A stretch of DNA of 64,000 nt from an uncultured Bacteroides sp. (GTDB lineage: Bacteria; Bacteroidota; Bacteroidia; Bacteroidales; Bacteroidaceae), in contig CAAFTU010000071.1 of assembly GCA_900766005.1 (NCBI GenBank), positions 91,999 through 155,998 on the forward strand, read 5' to 3'. Under the pieces are notes generated by a model. It saw nothing but the letters and a program-made list of their open reading frames with translations. It was not told the DNA's origin and made no database searches. This document shows positions 26,313 through 36,006 of this stretch, piece after piece. Both the position numbers and the translations under genes were made by a program. The first letter of the stretch is position 1, and every line of letters begins with the position of its first letter.

Positions 26313-27698
26313 TTACTTGTTCTTTACTATCTGTGCCATAAATTCGGCTTCACAGACTACTTTTTCTCCTACGAAAGCATATCCTTTCATGGTAGAAACA
26401 CCCCGGCGGATGGGAGCCAGCAGTTCGACACGGAAAATCAGTGTGTCTCCGGGCACCACCTTCTGGCGGAATTTCACTCCATCAATCTTCATGAAATAGG
26501 TGGAGTAGCGGTCGGGTTCGTCTACCGAGTTGAGTACGAGCAAACCACCTACCTGTGCCATGGCTTCTACCTGCAAGACTCCCGGCATCACCGGTTCCTG
26601 CGGGAAATGGCCCTGGAAGAACGGTTCGTTGGAAGTGATATTCTTTACACCTACAATGTAGTTGGCACCGATTTCAATCACTTTGTCTACCAGCTGGAAC
26701 GGATAGCGGTGAGGCAAGAGTTCACGGATGCGGTTTACGTCCATGATGGGCGGACGGCTGCAATCGTAGCTGGGAGCCTGGATTTCGTGCAGACGAATTT
26801 CCTTGCGCATCTGACGGGCAAACTTGTTGTTGATGGTGTGTCCCGGACGGGTAGCAATGATACGGCCTTTGATGGGCTTGCCGATGAGGGCAAGGTCACC
26901 GATGACATCCAGCAGTTTGTGGCGGGCACATTCGTTGGGCCATACCAGCGGCTTGTGGTTGATGTATCCCAGTTGGCTGGCATCCATGTGAGGCACTCCC
27001 ATGATATCAGCCAGTTTGTCGTAGTTTTCTTGCGACATCAGGCGTTCGTAGATGACGATGGCATTGTCCAAGTCGCCTCCTTTAATCAAACCGGCTGCAA
27101 GCAGCGGCTCAATTTCACGCACAAAAACGAAGGTACGGCTGGCTGCCACTTCGTCTTTGAATTTGCTCATGTCTTCGAGCGTGGCAAACTGGTTGGGAAT
27201 GATGGTTGAATCATAAGAAACCAATACGTTCAGACTGAAGTTTTCGTCAGGTAATACAATGATGGAAGAATCTGTGGCTTCGTCACGGAATTCTATTTTT
27301 GATTTGATGATATAGAAATCCTTGACAGCACTCTGTTCAATGGTTCCCACCCGTTCGATCTGTTCTACATAATACTGCGCACTACCGTCCAAAATAGGAA
27401 ATTCCGGACCGTTCACCTGGATAAGGCAGTTGTCGATGCCCAAAGCATACAAGGCAGCCATTCCATGTTCCACTGTGCTTACTTTTACTCCGTTCTTCGA
27501 CAAGACTGTGCCGCGTGTCGTTTCTGTGACATTGTCGGCCACTGCATCAATGATGGGTTGTCCTTCCAAGTCGATGCGTTGGATTTTATATCCATGATTG
27601 TCTGGAGCAGGATTAAATGTAACTGTAAGGTCAAGTCCAGTGTGAAGACCCTTCCCGCTTAGTGAAAAGCTTTCTTTCAGCGTTTTTTGTTTCAGCAT
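26313..27698 (-). CDS. lpxC: Fused UDP-3-O-acyl-GlcNAc deacetylase / 3-hydroxyacyl-ACP dehydratase
   Basis: 461 residues, a natural fusion characteristic of Bacteroidetes. Residues 1 to about 300 are LpxC, with zinc-binding VEHGMAALYALG near 77 and HKLLDVIGDLAL near 260 (H-x3-D). Residues about 315-461 are FabZ, with LLPHRYPFQLVD and the active-site block GHFPQEPVMPGVLQVEAMAQ. The first half commits UDP-3-acyl-GlcNAc to lipid A; the second dehydrates 3-hydroxyacyl-ACP in fatty acid synthesis, so one protein sits at the branch point. 3 bp after lpxD. Confidence 0.96.
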   Translation of the reverse strand: MLKQKTLKESFSLSGKGLHTGLDLTVTFNPAPDNHGYKIQRIDLEGQPIIDAVADNVTETTRGTVLSKNGVKVSTVEHGMAALYALGIDNCLIQVNGPEFPILDGSAQYYVEQIERVGTIEQSAVKDFYIIKSKIEFRDEATDSSIIVLPDENFSLNVLVSYDSTIIPNQFATLEDMSKFKDEVAASRTFVFVREIEPLLAAGLIKGGDLDNAIVIYERLMSQENYDKLADIMGVPHMDASQLGYINHKPLVWPNECARHKLLDVIGDLALIGKPIKGRIIATRPGHTINNKFARQMRKEIRLHEIQAPSYDCSRPPIMDVNRIRELLPHRYPFQLVDKVIEIGANYIVGVKNITSNEPFFQGHFPQEPVMPGVLQVEAMAQVGGLLVLNSVDEPDRYSTYFMKIDGVKFRQKVVPGDTLIFRVELLAPIRRGVSTMKGYAFVGEKVVCEAEFMAQIVKNK

Positions 27699-27701
27699 TG
27701 G

Positions 27702-28742
27702 TTACTTATTTAATTGTTGTTTTAATTCTTCTACTTCTTTACGTAAATTGTTCAGTTCGGTATACATGTCTGGCAGTTTCTTGGCCATCACTGCAGCCTT
27801 GAAATAGGCTTTGGGCTCCATTGGAGGCGTACCGATGAGCTGGCTGTGGGCCTTGATGCTTCCGGGCACTCCCGACTGGGCTCCCAAGTTGACATGATCG
27901 CCTATCTTGATGTGTCCGGCAATGCCTACCTGGCCTCCGAACATACACCATTCTCCTACTTTCGTGGAGCCGGCAATACCTACCTGGGCTGCCATCACTG
28001 TGTGAGAACCGATTTCGTCATTGTGGGCTATCTGTACGAGGTTGTCGATTTTAGCACCACTGTGAATAATCGTTGCACCCATGGTGGCACGGTCTACACA
28101 GGCGTTGGCACCGATGTCTACTTTATCTTCCAGCACCACAATTCCGATTTGCGGAATCTTGTCATATCCGTTGGGTGTAGGGGCAAAACCAAACCCGTCG
28201 GCTCCGATCACCGCTCCGGAATGGAGGATACATTCGTTGCCGATGCGGCAGTCGTGATAGACGTTTACATGCGAATAGAGCAAGCATCCGTTGCCTACCT
28301 TTACTCCGTCACCGATGAAAGTGTGGGGATAGATTTGTGTATTATCTCCGATGACAGCATTTTCGCCTACATAGGCAAAAGCACCGATATATACATTTTC
28401 TCCAATCCGGGCAGACGGAGAAACAAAAGCCAATGAGTCGATTCCTTGTTTTTTAGGTTTGCTCATTTCATAGAGGTTGAGCAGTTTAGCAAGGCTTTCG
28501 TAAGCGTTGTCTACTTTGATTAAAGTAGTATTGATTTCATGCTCGGGAGTGAAATCTTTATTTACTAAGACAATGCTTGATTGTGTTTCGTAGATATAAG
28601 GTGTATATTTGGGGTTTGACAGGAAAGAAATAGCTCCGGGCATTCCTTCTTCTATTTTAGCGAATGTATGCACCGTTGCGTTTTCGTCTCCAACGATTTC
28701 CCCCTGGATAAATGCTGCAATTTGCTTAGCCGAGAACTCCAT
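27702..28742 (-). CDS. lpxD: UDP-3-O-acylglucosamine N-acyltransferase
   Basis: 346 residues. N-terminal uridine-binding domain (about 1-105) followed by hexapeptide-repeat beta-helix (SARIGENVYIGAFAYVGENAVIG) and a C-terminal coiled helix (LNNLRKEVEELKQQL). IAHNDEIG near residue 240 holds the catalytic histidine region. It adds the second acyl chain in lipid A synthesis. First gene of the operon lpxD-lpxC/fabZ-lpxA-pRiA4b-like. Confidence 0.96.
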   Translation of the reverse strand: MEFSAKQIAAFIQGEIVGDENATVHTFAKIEEGMPGAISFLSNPKYTPYIYETQSSIVLVNKDFTPEHEINTTLIKVDNAYESLAKLLNLYEMSKPKKQGIDSLAFVSPSARIGENVYIGAFAYVGENAVIGDNTQIYPHTFIGDGVKVGNGCLLYSHVNVYHDCRIGNECILHSGAVIGADGFGFAPTPNGYDKIPQIGIVVLEDKVDIGANACVDRATMGATIIHSGAKIDNLVQIAHNDEIGSHTVMAAQVGIAGSTKVGEWCMFGGQVGIAGHIKIGDHVNLGAQSGVPGSIKAHSQLIGTPPMEPKAYFKAAVMAKKLPDMYTELNNLRKEVEELKQQLNK

Positions 28743-29156
28743 GTCTTTATTTTAATTTTAATTAGTTCACAAATAACGGATTTTTTTTTCAGATTTCCGT
28801 GCTATTATATGAATATTTTATGTTTATCTACTAAAAGGTGGTTTTCCTACTGTCATTTGCCGCGTTGTATATCTCCTTTCGATGGGGGTTGAGACACACG
28901 GGTTCGCTTCGGAAAGGGGATGTCTAACTGACGTCTGACATGCAAAGTTAATTCTTTTTTTTGGTCTTCAGCAATAGCCTTCCATGATTTTTCTACTTTC
29001 CATGTTTTTCGGCTTATTGTCTTTGTTCTCTATAGGTGGCTCGTCTTTTATGGGAGGGCTTCGGAGCTGTTTGTCGGGAGGGAGGCGGTGCAGAGCAGCA
29101 GTTGTATGGTCCGTTCTGATGATTTTCGGAAGAATGAAGGGGCTGGATATGAAGAA
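28743..29156. other. Long region upstream of lpxD with a distant -7 element
   Basis: No gene can be supported. TAACTTTG on the minus strand (28943-28950), with TTG 21 bases upstream of it (28972-28974), is a candidate lpxD promoter and would give a leader near 195 bases. The leader contains a 10-codon frame (28824-28856) without a well-placed ribosome site. Confidence 0.45.
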
Positions 29157-29200
29157 AATAGGGAGAAGTAAACGTTCGCTTCCGCTTCCTTCTCCCTATT
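29157..29200 (-). terminator. Terminator of the purM-prfA-pyrF operon
   Basis: AATAGGGAGAAG (29157-29168) pairs with CTTCTCCCTATT (29189-29200), a 12-bp stem. On the minus strand a TTTTCTTC run follows. It begins 11 bases past the pyrF stop. Confidence 0.9.
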
Positions 29201-29210
29201 GGTTGTTTTA

Positions 29211-30041
29211 TTATTCGTTTGTCAGTTTTTTCAATTGTTCAGCCATTTGTGCCTGCACTTCTTGTGCTGCTGCACGGGCTGCTTCGGCAAATTTCTCGGT
29301 TTTGTCTACGTAGATAATGCCGCGTGAAGAATTGACAATCAAGCCACAGGTGCTGTTCATTCCGTATTTGCACACTTCTTCGAGCGAACCGCCCTGTGCA
29401 CCGATGCCCGGTACCAAAAGGAAGTGGTTCGGAACAATCTTGCGGATGTCTTCGAAAGCGCGTCCCTGAGTAGCACCTACTACATACATCATGCGGTCGT
29501 CGCCTGCCCAGTCTTGCGATTTGCGCAACACCTTTTCAAACAAACGTTCTCCGTTGGGATCTTCTGTCAACTGGAAGTCGTGAGAGCCCTTGTTGGATGT
29601 CAGTGCCAGAAGGATGACCCATTTTCCCTCGTAGGTGAGGAACGGAGTCACGCTGTCTTCACCCATGTAGGGAGCCACCGTCACAGAGTCGATGTTCAGT
29701 TCTTCGAAGAACGTGCGGGCATACATAGCGGATGTATTGCCGATATCGCCGCGTTTCGCATCTGCGATGATAAATTGGTCGGGATAGTTTTCCTTGATGT
29801 AGTTTACGGTCTTTTCAAAAGCAATCCATCCTTTCACTCCCATGCTTTCATAGAAAGCCAGGTTGGGTTTATAAGCAATACATAAGTCGGCTGTCACATC
29901 AATGATGGCTTTGTTGAATGCAAAGATAGGATCTTCTTCCTTCAACAGATGTTCCGGAATCTTTTTGATGTCCGTGTCCAGACCTACGCACAGGAATGAT
30001 TGCTTGCGTTGTATGTTTTCAAATAACTGTTCTTTCGTCAT
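29211..30041 (-). CDS. pyrF: Orotidine 5'-phosphate decarboxylase
   Basis: 276 residues, the long subfamily (type 2). LCVGLDTDIKKIP at 17-29 is the first active-site strand, and IIADAKRGDIGNT with catalytic lysine K96 is the signature. LVPGIGAQGG near 225 is the phosphate loop. It makes UMP from OMP. Third gene of an operon with purM and prfA, 18 bp after prfA. Confidence 0.96.
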   Translation of the reverse strand: MTKEQLFENIQRKQSFLCVGLDTDIKKIPEHLLKEEDPIFAFNKAIIDVTADLCIAYKPNLAFYESMGVKGWIAFEKTVNYIKENYPDQFIIADAKRGDIGNTSAMYARTFFEELNIDSVTVAPYMGEDSVTPFLTYEGKWVILLALTSNKGSHDFQLTEDPNGERLFEKVLRKSQDWAGDDRMMYVVGATQGRAFEDIRKIVPNHFLLVPGIGAQGGSLEEVCKYGMNSTCGLIVNSSRGIIYVDKTEKFAEAARAAAQEVQAQMAEQLKKLTNE

Positions 30042-30059
30042 GGCTTTATACTTTTTAGA

Positions 30060-31172
30060 TTATAATTCGCTTTCTTTCAATCGCTCTGCATTTTCGGCAA
30101 CAATCAAGTGGTCGATGCAATCTTGAATGTCGCCATCCATGAAGGCGGCGAGGTTATAAATGGTATAGTTGATGCGGTGGTCGGTGATTCGTCCCTGCGG
30201 ATAATTGTATGTACGGATCTTGGCCGAACGGTCGCCGGTAGATACCATCGTTTTTCGTTTGGAGGCGATGTCATCGATGTATTTCTGGTGCTCCTTGTCG
30301 TAGATGAACGTACGCAGGCGGGCCAGTGCGCGCTCTTTGTTCTTGGGCTGGTCGCGTGTTTCGGTACACTCAATCAGGATCTCCTCCGATACGCCGGTAT
30401 TGGGGTTCTTCCAAATGTAGCGCAGACGCACACCCGATTCCACTTTGTTTACGTTCTGTCCGCCGGCACCGCCGCTTCGGAAAGTATCCCATTTGATTTC
30501 ACCTTCGTTGATGACCACGTCAAACTCTTCCGCTTCGGGGAGAACGGCAACGGAGGCAGCCGATGTGTGAACACGGCCCTGCGTTTCGGTGGCCGGCACG
30601 CGCTGTACGCGGTGCACTCCCGATTCGTATTTCAGAATTCCATATACATTGTCACCGGTGACACTGCACACAATTTCCTTGAAACCGCCGGCAGTTCCTT
30701 CGTTGGCACTCGAAACTTCCATTTTCCATCCCTTGGATTCACAGAACTTGGCATACATGCGGAAGAGGTCGCCGGCAAAAATAGCGGCTTCATCTCCTCC
30801 GGCGCCACCCCGGATTTCAAGGATGGCGTTCTTGCTGTCTTGCGGGTCGGCAGGGACCAGCATCAACTTGATTTCTTCTTCCAATACCGGAAGACGTTCC
30901 TGGCTGATGTCCATTTCTTCTTTGGCCATTTCACGCATGTCTGCATCCGACTCGCTGGCAAGAATGTTTTTCGCTTCCTCGATGTTGCCCAGCAGTTGCA
31001 TATACTCTTTGCGGGCTTTCATCAGGTCGTCCAATTCCTTGTATTCCTTCGTCAGTTTGACATAGCGTTTTTGGTCGGCAATGACCGACGGGTCGGTGAT
31101 CAGTGTCGATATCTCTTCAAAACGTGCAACAAGGCCGTCCAATTTTTCTAGTAAGGTACTGTTCTCTGCCAT
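30060..31172 (-). CDS. prfA: Peptide chain release factor 1
   Basis: 370 residues. Stop-codon recognition motif P193-A-T195 (the PxT form of RF1, not the SPF of RF2) and peptidyl-hydrolysis motif GGQ at 237-239 in FRSGGAGGQNVNKVES. It ends translation at UAA and UAG. 3 bp after purM and 18 bp before pyrF. Confidence 0.97.
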   Translation of the reverse strand: MAENSTLLEKLDGLVARFEEISTLITDPSVIADQKRYVKLTKEYKELDDLMKARKEYMQLLGNIEEAKNILASESDADMREMAKEEMDISQERLPVLEEEIKLMLVPADPQDSKNAILEIRGGAGGDEAAIFAGDLFRMYAKFCESKGWKMEVSSANEGTAGGFKEIVCSVTGDNVYGILKYESGVHRVQRVPATETQGRVHTSAASVAVLPEAEEFDVVINEGEIKWDTFRSGGAGGQNVNKVESGVRLRYIWKNPNTGVSEEILIECTETRDQPKNKERALARLRTFIYDKEHQKYIDDIASKRKTMVSTGDRSAKIRTYNYPQGRITDHRINYTIYNLAAFMDGDIQDCIDHLIVAENAERLKESEL

Positions 31173-31175
31173 TCT

Positions 31176-32342
31176 TTAATATCTGAATTCTCCGAATTCG
31201 CTCTTGATGATTAATTCTTTGTGGTCGCACTCTTCTATGCGTCCTACAATCTGTGCCGGAATGCCGAATGATTCGGAAATAGCAATCACTTCTTGTGCAT
31301 GTTCCGGTGACAGGTACACTTCTAGACGGTGGCCCATGTTGAACACTTTGTACATTTCTGCCCAGTCGGTACCGCTCTGTTCCTGAATGGTCTTGAACAA
31401 CGGAGGAACCGGGAACAGGTTGTCTTTCACTACGCGGACGTTGTCTACGAAATGCAGCACTTTGGTCTGTGCACCGCCGGAGCAGTGAACCATTCCGTGG
31501 ATTTCCGGACGCAGTGCATCAAGCAGCTTCTTCACCACCGGTGCATACGTACGGGTAGGAGAAAGAACCAGCTTGCCGGCATTGACGGGAGCATTTTCTA
31601 CGCTGTCTGTCAGGTTCAGTTTGCCCGAGTAAACCAGTTCTTGGGGCACAGCTGCATCGTAGCTTTCCGGATATTTTTCTGCCAGGTATTTGCCGAACAC
31701 ATCGTGACGGGCACTGGTTAGTCCGTTGCTTCCCATACCGCCGTTGTATTCTTTTTCATAAGTGGCCTGGCCGTAAGATGCCAATCCCACGATGACATCA
31801 CCCGGGCGGATGTTGGCATTGTCGATGACATCCGAACGCTTCATGCGGCAAGTCACGGTAGAGTCTACAATGATGGTGCGCACCAGGTCGCCTACGTCGG
31901 CTGTTTCACCGCCGGTTGCATACACGCCGACACCCATTTCACGCAGTTCGGCCAGCAGTTCGTCTGTACCATTGATGATGGCAGAGATGACTTCTCCCGG
32001 AATCAGCAGTTTGTTGCGGCCGATGGTGGAAGATACGAGGATGTTGTCAACAGCTCCCACGCACAGCAGGTCGTCGATGTTCATAATCAGGGCATCCTGT
32101 GCAATTCCTTTCCATACCGACAGGTCGCCTGTTTCTTTCCAGTACAGATAAGCCAAAGAAGATTTGGTACCTGCACCGTCGGCATGCATGATGTTGCAAT
32201 ACTCCGGATCACCTCCCAGAATGTCGGGGATGATTTTACAGAATGCTTTCGGGAAAATTCCTTTGTCTATGTTCTTGATGGCGTTGTGCACATCTTCTTT
32301 CGATGCGCTTACTCCGCGCATCATGTATCGTTGATTACTCAT
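31176..32342 (-). CDS. purM: Phosphoribosylformylglycinamidine cyclo-ligase (AIR synthase)
   Basis: 388 residues, the longer Bacteroidetes form. ATP-binding/dimer region HADGAGTKSSLAYLYW near 53, DDLLCVGAVDN near 91, TGGETADVGDLV near 143 and GHRLEVY near 340. It closes the imidazole ring of FGAM to AIR in purine synthesis. First gene after the promoter at 32371-32400 and coupled to prfA. Confidence 0.92.
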   Translation of the reverse strand: MSNQRYMMRGVSASKEDVHNAIKNIDKGIFPKAFCKIIPDILGGDPEYCNIMHADGAGTKSSLAYLYWKETGDLSVWKGIAQDALIMNIDDLLCVGAVDNILVSSTIGRNKLLIPGEVISAIINGTDELLAELREMGVGVYATGGETADVGDLVRTIIVDSTVTCRMKRSDVIDNANIRPGDVIVGLASYGQATYEKEYNGGMGSNGLTSARHDVFGKYLAEKYPESYDAAVPQELVYSGKLNLTDSVENAPVNAGKLVLSPTRTYAPVVKKLLDALRPEIHGMVHCSGGAQTKVLHFVDNVRVVKDNLFPVPPLFKTIQEQSGTDWAEMYKVFNMGHRLEVYLSPEHAQEVIAISESFGIPAQIVGRIEECDHKELIIKSEFGEFRY

Positions 32343-32370
32343 GAGTGATAGAATTATGTATATACAATTA

Positions 32371-32400
32371 CAAAAGTACTGCTTTTTTTTATAAAGTCAA
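32371..32400 (-). promoter_or_regulatory. Promoter of the purM-prfA-pyrF operon
   Basis: On the minus strand TTG (32398-32400), 19 bases, TACTTTTG (32371-32378). The purM ATG at 32342 gives a leader near 22 bases. Confidence 0.78.
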
Positions 32401-32424
32401 TTATATTGGCTTTTTATCAGCGGA

Positions 32425-33378
32425 TTATTGGATGTATTTTCCCACAAAATTGCGGACCTTTTCCGTATATTCCTGCTTGTTTTCTTTGTAGGCTACTGCA
32501 TGTTCTGCGCCCGGTACTATCCACAGTTCTTTCGGCTCAGGCTTGGCTTCGTAGAGCGGGTAGACCATCCACGTGGGAACGTAGGTGTCTTTGTCGCCGT
32601 GGATGAACAGCATGGGCAGCGAGCATTGGGCCACCTGTTTCAAGGCTGAGGCTTCTTTGAAGTTCCAGCCGTATTTCTTTTCGCACAGCCAGCTGGTGGT
32701 ATACATGAGCGGGAAGGGAGGCAGCTTGAACGAAGTCTTCAGTTCGTTTGAAAACTCATCCCATACACTAGTATAGCCGCAGTCTTCTACAAAACATTTC
32801 ACAAACGGCTGTTGCGGTTCGCCCGATACCATCATCGTGGTGGCGCCTCCCATAGAGATGCCGTGCACCACCATCTGTGTGTCGTTGCCGAATAGCTGGT
32901 TGGCGATGTTCATCCATTCCAGCACGTCCCACCTGTCTTTCCATCCCATTTGGATGGCCGCTCCTTCGCTTTGACCGTGATGCTGCAGGTCGGGGAGGAG
33001 AATGTTGTATCCCAAGTCGCGGCTGTACAGATAGCCGATCATCATCATGCGGATGGCATTGTCGGTATATCCATGCACGATGACAGCCGTTTTGCGGGTA
33101 GGGGCAGGAGCAGCCACGTAGTAGGCATGCAGTTGCACTCCTTGCGGGTTGACAATAAACGTATCCCTTAAGGCATTCTCCTGTTTCAGGCTGTCTATCC
33201 AAGGCCGCAAAAACGGATAGTTGTCATACATATACGGATAGGTATCCGCATCTTTCGATAAAATTTTGGCGTCGGGCACCAGGGAGAAGTTGAGCATGTA
33301 GAAACTTCCTCCGATAGTGCATCCGGTCATAACCAGCATCAGTAAAATAATGCTATAAACTACTTTCTTCTTCTTCAT
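32425..33378 (-). CDS. Membrane-anchored alpha/beta hydrolase
   Basis: 317 residues from the ATG at 33378 (MKKKKVVYS). An ATG 20 codons earlier would overlap aroE and adds no signal features. One N-terminal hydrophobic helix with MTGC could be a lipobox or an anchor. Hydrolase motifs: VIVHGYTDN near 101, nucleophile elbow GISMGG near 173, acid HGDKD near 259, base AEHAVA near 291. It resembles the BAAT/serine aminopeptidase type of exported esterases. Last gene of the purC-ubiE-aroE group. Confidence 0.85.
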   Translation of the reverse strand: MKKKKVVYSIILLMLVMTGCTIGGSFYMLNFSLVPDAKILSKDADTYPYMYDNYPFLRPWIDSLKQENALRDTFIVNPQGVQLHAYYVAAPAPTRKTAVIVHGYTDNAIRMMMIGYLYSRDLGYNILLPDLQHHGQSEGAAIQMGWKDRWDVLEWMNIANQLFGNDTQMVVHGISMGGATTMMVSGEPQQPFVKCFVEDCGYTSVWDEFSNELKTSFKLPPFPLMYTTSWLCEKKYGWNFKEASALKQVAQCSLPMLFIHGDKDTYVPTWMVYPLYEAKPEPKELWIVPGAEHAVAYKENKQEYTEKVRNFVGKYIQ

Positions 33379-33425
33379 CCTGATTATCTCTTCGTTCGAG
33401 GTAGCTGCTCCTGAAAGCAGACACT

Positions 33426-34172
33426 TTATTTTTGCCATATCTCCCAGGCGGCGAAGGCCTGCAGCAACAGCATCTCCAGTCCGTTCTTCACCACCGCTCC
33501 CTGCGCTTCTCCCTTCTTCATGAAAAGGGTGCTGCTGGGATTGTATAACAAATCATAAAGCAAATGGTTGGGGGTGAGCCGATCGTAGGGGATGTCGGGG
33601 CAGAAATCTACATTCGGAAACATGCCGGCCGGCGTACAGTTGACGATGACTGTATGGGCTGCCATGACCTCCGGAGTCAGTTCCTGATAGGTCAGCACAC
33701 CGTCTGCCTTGTGTGTGCGAGATACAAATACGCTTTCAATGCCCAGCTGCTTCAGGCCGTGGTAGATGGCTTTCGAAGCGCCACCGGTGCCTAGAATCAG
33801 GGCTTTTTGGTGATGAGGCTGCAGCAGGGGTTGTATGGATTGTGTAAATCCGATGATGTCAGAGTTATAACCCACCAGTCTTACTTTCCCTTTGTGTTCG
33901 CGGATAATTTTAATCACATTAACAGCTCCTATCTGAGCAGCGTCGGAATCCAGTTCGTCCAAGAAAGGAATCACCTGCTCCTTGTAGGGGATGGTAACGT
34001 TGAGGCCGCACAAGTTGGGATTCTCTTCAATCACTTCCATGAAATCGTTGATATGCGGAATTTCGAAATTAACGTATTCCGCATCAATGCTTTCAGATTT
34101 GAACTTCTCGTTGAAATATCCGATTGAAAATGAATGTTTCAGAGGGTATCCTATTAAACCGTATATGTCCAT
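33426..34172 (-). CDS. aroE: Shikimate dehydrogenase
   Basis: 248 residues from the ATG at 34172 (MDIYGLIGYPLKHSFS); in-frame codons upstream of it are leader. Catalytic lysine K64 in NVTIPYK, shikimate serine pair in KHSFS, and nucleotide motif LGTGGASKAI near 127. C-terminal NGLEMLLLQA is typical. It reduces 3-dehydroshikimate in aromatic amino acid synthesis. 29 bp after ubiE. Confidence 0.95.
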   Translation of the reverse strand: MDIYGLIGYPLKHSFSIGYFNEKFKSESIDAEYVNFEIPHINDFMEVIEENPNLCGLNVTIPYKEQVIPFLDELDSDAAQIGAVNVIKIIREHKGKVRLVGYNSDIIGFTQSIQPLLQPHHQKALILGTGGASKAIYHGLKQLGIESVFVSRTHKADGVLTYQELTPEVMAAHTVIVNCTPAGMFPNVDFCPDIPYDRLTPNHLLYDLLYNPSSTLFMKKGEAQGAVVKNGLEMLLLQAFAAWEIWQK

Positions 34173-34201
34173 AACATGAAAGAATTTAAGTGAATCAGTG
34201 T

Positions 34202-34939
34202 TTATTTGGTTGCCGTATACAACGTGCAAATACCAAAAGTCAGCCGTTTGAAGCAGACTTCACTGAAGCCGGCCCGCGTGATGACCTGTTGCATAACCTC
34301 TCCTTGGGGAAACACCTTGATGGTGTCGGGCAGATAGCGGTAAGCTTTCTGGTCTTTGGAGAGCAGTTTGCCCAATGCAGGAATGACAAGTTTGGAGTAG
34401 ACCGCAAACAGCTGCTTCATCGGGAAGCGGTCGGGGGTGGTCAGTTCCAATATCACAAGATGTCCGCCGGGTTTCAGCACGCGGCACATTTCAGACAATC
34501 CTTTGTCGAGGTCTTCGAAATTGCGGATGCCGAAGGCCACCGTGATAGCGTCAAACTCATTGTCGGCAAAAGAGAGAGAAGTGCAGTCCTCCCGGGCAAA
34601 GGAGATTTTGTCCGAGAGACCTGCCTTCTTTACTTTCTCACGACCCACATTCATCATACCTTCCGAGATGTCCGTTCCGATCAGTTCGGCGGGCTGCAGT
34701 GTCTGGCAAGCCAGGATGGCAAAGTCGCCGGTGCCGGTAGCCACGTCCATCATGCGTTGGGGATGAAAAGGTTGCAGCCACTGGATGGCTTTTTTGCGCC
34801 AGCTGCGGTCAATACCGAGTGATAAGGTATGATTCAGCTTGTCGTACGCCGGAGCAATGTTGTCGAACATCTGCTCCACCTGTTCACTTTTTTTCCCGTC
34901 CTTTCCGTAAGGTTTGATATGTTCTTGTGGGTAGTCCAT
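34202..34939 (-). CDS. ubiE: Demethylmenaquinone methyltransferase
   Basis: 245 residues. MFDNIAPAYDKLNHTLSLGIDRSWRKKAI at the N-terminus and SAM motif DVATGTGDFAI near 65 are signatures of UbiE/MenG; GIRNFEDLDKGLSEM near 140 also fits. In anaerobic Bacteroides it makes menaquinone by C-methylation; ubiquinone is not expected, so menG is an equally good name. 9 bp after purC. Confidence 0.95.
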   Translation of the reverse strand: MDYPQEHIKPYGKDGKKSEQVEQMFDNIAPAYDKLNHTLSLGIDRSWRKKAIQWLQPFHPQRMMDVATGTGDFAILACQTLQPAELIGTDISEGMMNVGREKVKKAGLSDKISFAREDCTSLSFADNEFDAITVAFGIRNFEDLDKGLSEMCRVLKPGGHLVILELTTPDRFPMKQLFAVYSKLVIPALGKLLSKDQKAYRYLPDTIKVFPQGEVMQQVITRAGFSEVCFKRLTFGICTLYTATK

Positions 34940-34948
34940 AGTTTTATA

Positions 34949-35893
34949 TTATCCGTTAATCATTGATACCACGTTCTTTTCGATACGTTCAGCGATGTTG
35001 CTGGTATCTTCCTTGACAAATTTCTCACCAGTGATGTTTTCGTACAATTCGATGTAGCGGTCGCTGATGCTTTGCACAATTTCCGGAGTCATTTCCGGTA
35101 CTTGCTGTCCTTCTTTTCCCTGGAAGCCGTTGTTCATCAGCCATTCGCGAACGAACTCTTTGGAAAGCTGCTTCTGGGCTTCCCCTTTTTCAAAGCGTTC
35201 CTGATAACCTTCCAGATAGAAATAGCGGCTGGAGTCGGGTGTATGAATTTCGTCCATCAGGTAGATCGTACCGTTGTGCTTACCGAATTCATATTTTGTA
35301 TCAACCAAAATCAGGCCGCGCTGAGCTGCGATTTCAGTACCGCGCTTGAAGAGAGCCAGTGTATATTTTTCGAGCACTTCATATTCTTCGGGAGTGGCCA
35401 GACCTTGTTTCAGGATTTCTTCCTTCGAGATATCTTCGTCGTGAAGTCCCATTTCTGCTTTGGTAGTCGGCGTGATGATGGGTTCGGGGAACTTTTCATT
35501 TTCGCGCATACCTTCGGGCAGTTTCACCCCGCAGATTTCACGTACACCGCTCTTATAGGCACGCCATGCGCTGCCGCAGAGGTAGCCACGCACAATCATT
35601 TCCACCGGGAAGCCTTCACACATCACACCCACTGTAACCATCGGGTCGGGAGTGGCGATTTTCCAGTTCGGGCAGATGTCCGTCGTAGCATCGAGAAATT
35701 TGGCTGCAATCTGGTTCAGCATCTGACCTTTGTAGGGAATACCTTCAGGCAACACTACGTCGAAGGCCGAGATACGGTCGGTTGCTACCATTACAAGCTT
35801 CTCGTCATTGATGTTGTACACATCGCGTACTTTTCCGTGGTACACACTTTTTTGTCCAGGAAAGTTGAAATCTGTTTTCGTTAATGCTTTCAT
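34949..35893 (-). CDS. purC: SAICAR synthase
   Basis: 314 residues from the ATG at 35893 (MKALTKTDF); a longer in-frame reading to 36064 runs through the repeat region and is not coding. GKVRDVY near 20, DRISAFD near 43, EMIVRGYLCGSAW near 95 and DEIHTPDSSRYF near 220 mark the large (PurC2/eukaryote-like) form of about 310 residues. It joins CAIR to aspartate in purine synthesis. First gene of the purC-ubiE-aroE-hydrolase series. Confidence 0.95.
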   Translation of the reverse strand: MKALTKTDFNFPGQKSVYHGKVRDVYNINDEKLVMVATDRISAFDVVLPEGIPYKGQMLNQIAAKFLDATTDICPNWKIATPDPMVTVGVMCEGFPVEMIVRGYLCGSAWRAYKSGVREICGVKLPEGMRENEKFPEPIITPTTKAEMGLHDEDISKEEILKQGLATPEEYEVLEKYTLALFKRGTEIAAQRGLILVDTKYEFGKHNGTIYLMDEIHTPDSSRYFYLEGYQERFEKGEAQKQLSKEFVREWLMNNGFQGKEGQQVPEMTPEIVQSISDRYIELYENITGEKFVKEDTSNIAERIEKNVVSMING

Positions 35894-36006
35894 TTTGAAC
35901 TGTATTAAAATTATGCTGTATATTGTTTCAAAAAAACACGTATGCTTTTCGCTTCTTAATCTCCGTTTTCTTGCACATTCATTTCCGTATCTTGCGATAT
36001 GAATCG

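Noticed and set aside
28984..29313. Plus-strand small membrane protein upstream of lpxD
   Set aside because: Overlaps the pyrF end and its terminator; composition is that of reverse-strand coding and hairpin DNA.
32401..32424. Terminator after the alpha/beta hydrolase gene
   Set aside because: The only stem there is 7 bp with a wobble, lacks a T run on the minus strand and overlaps the purM promoter.
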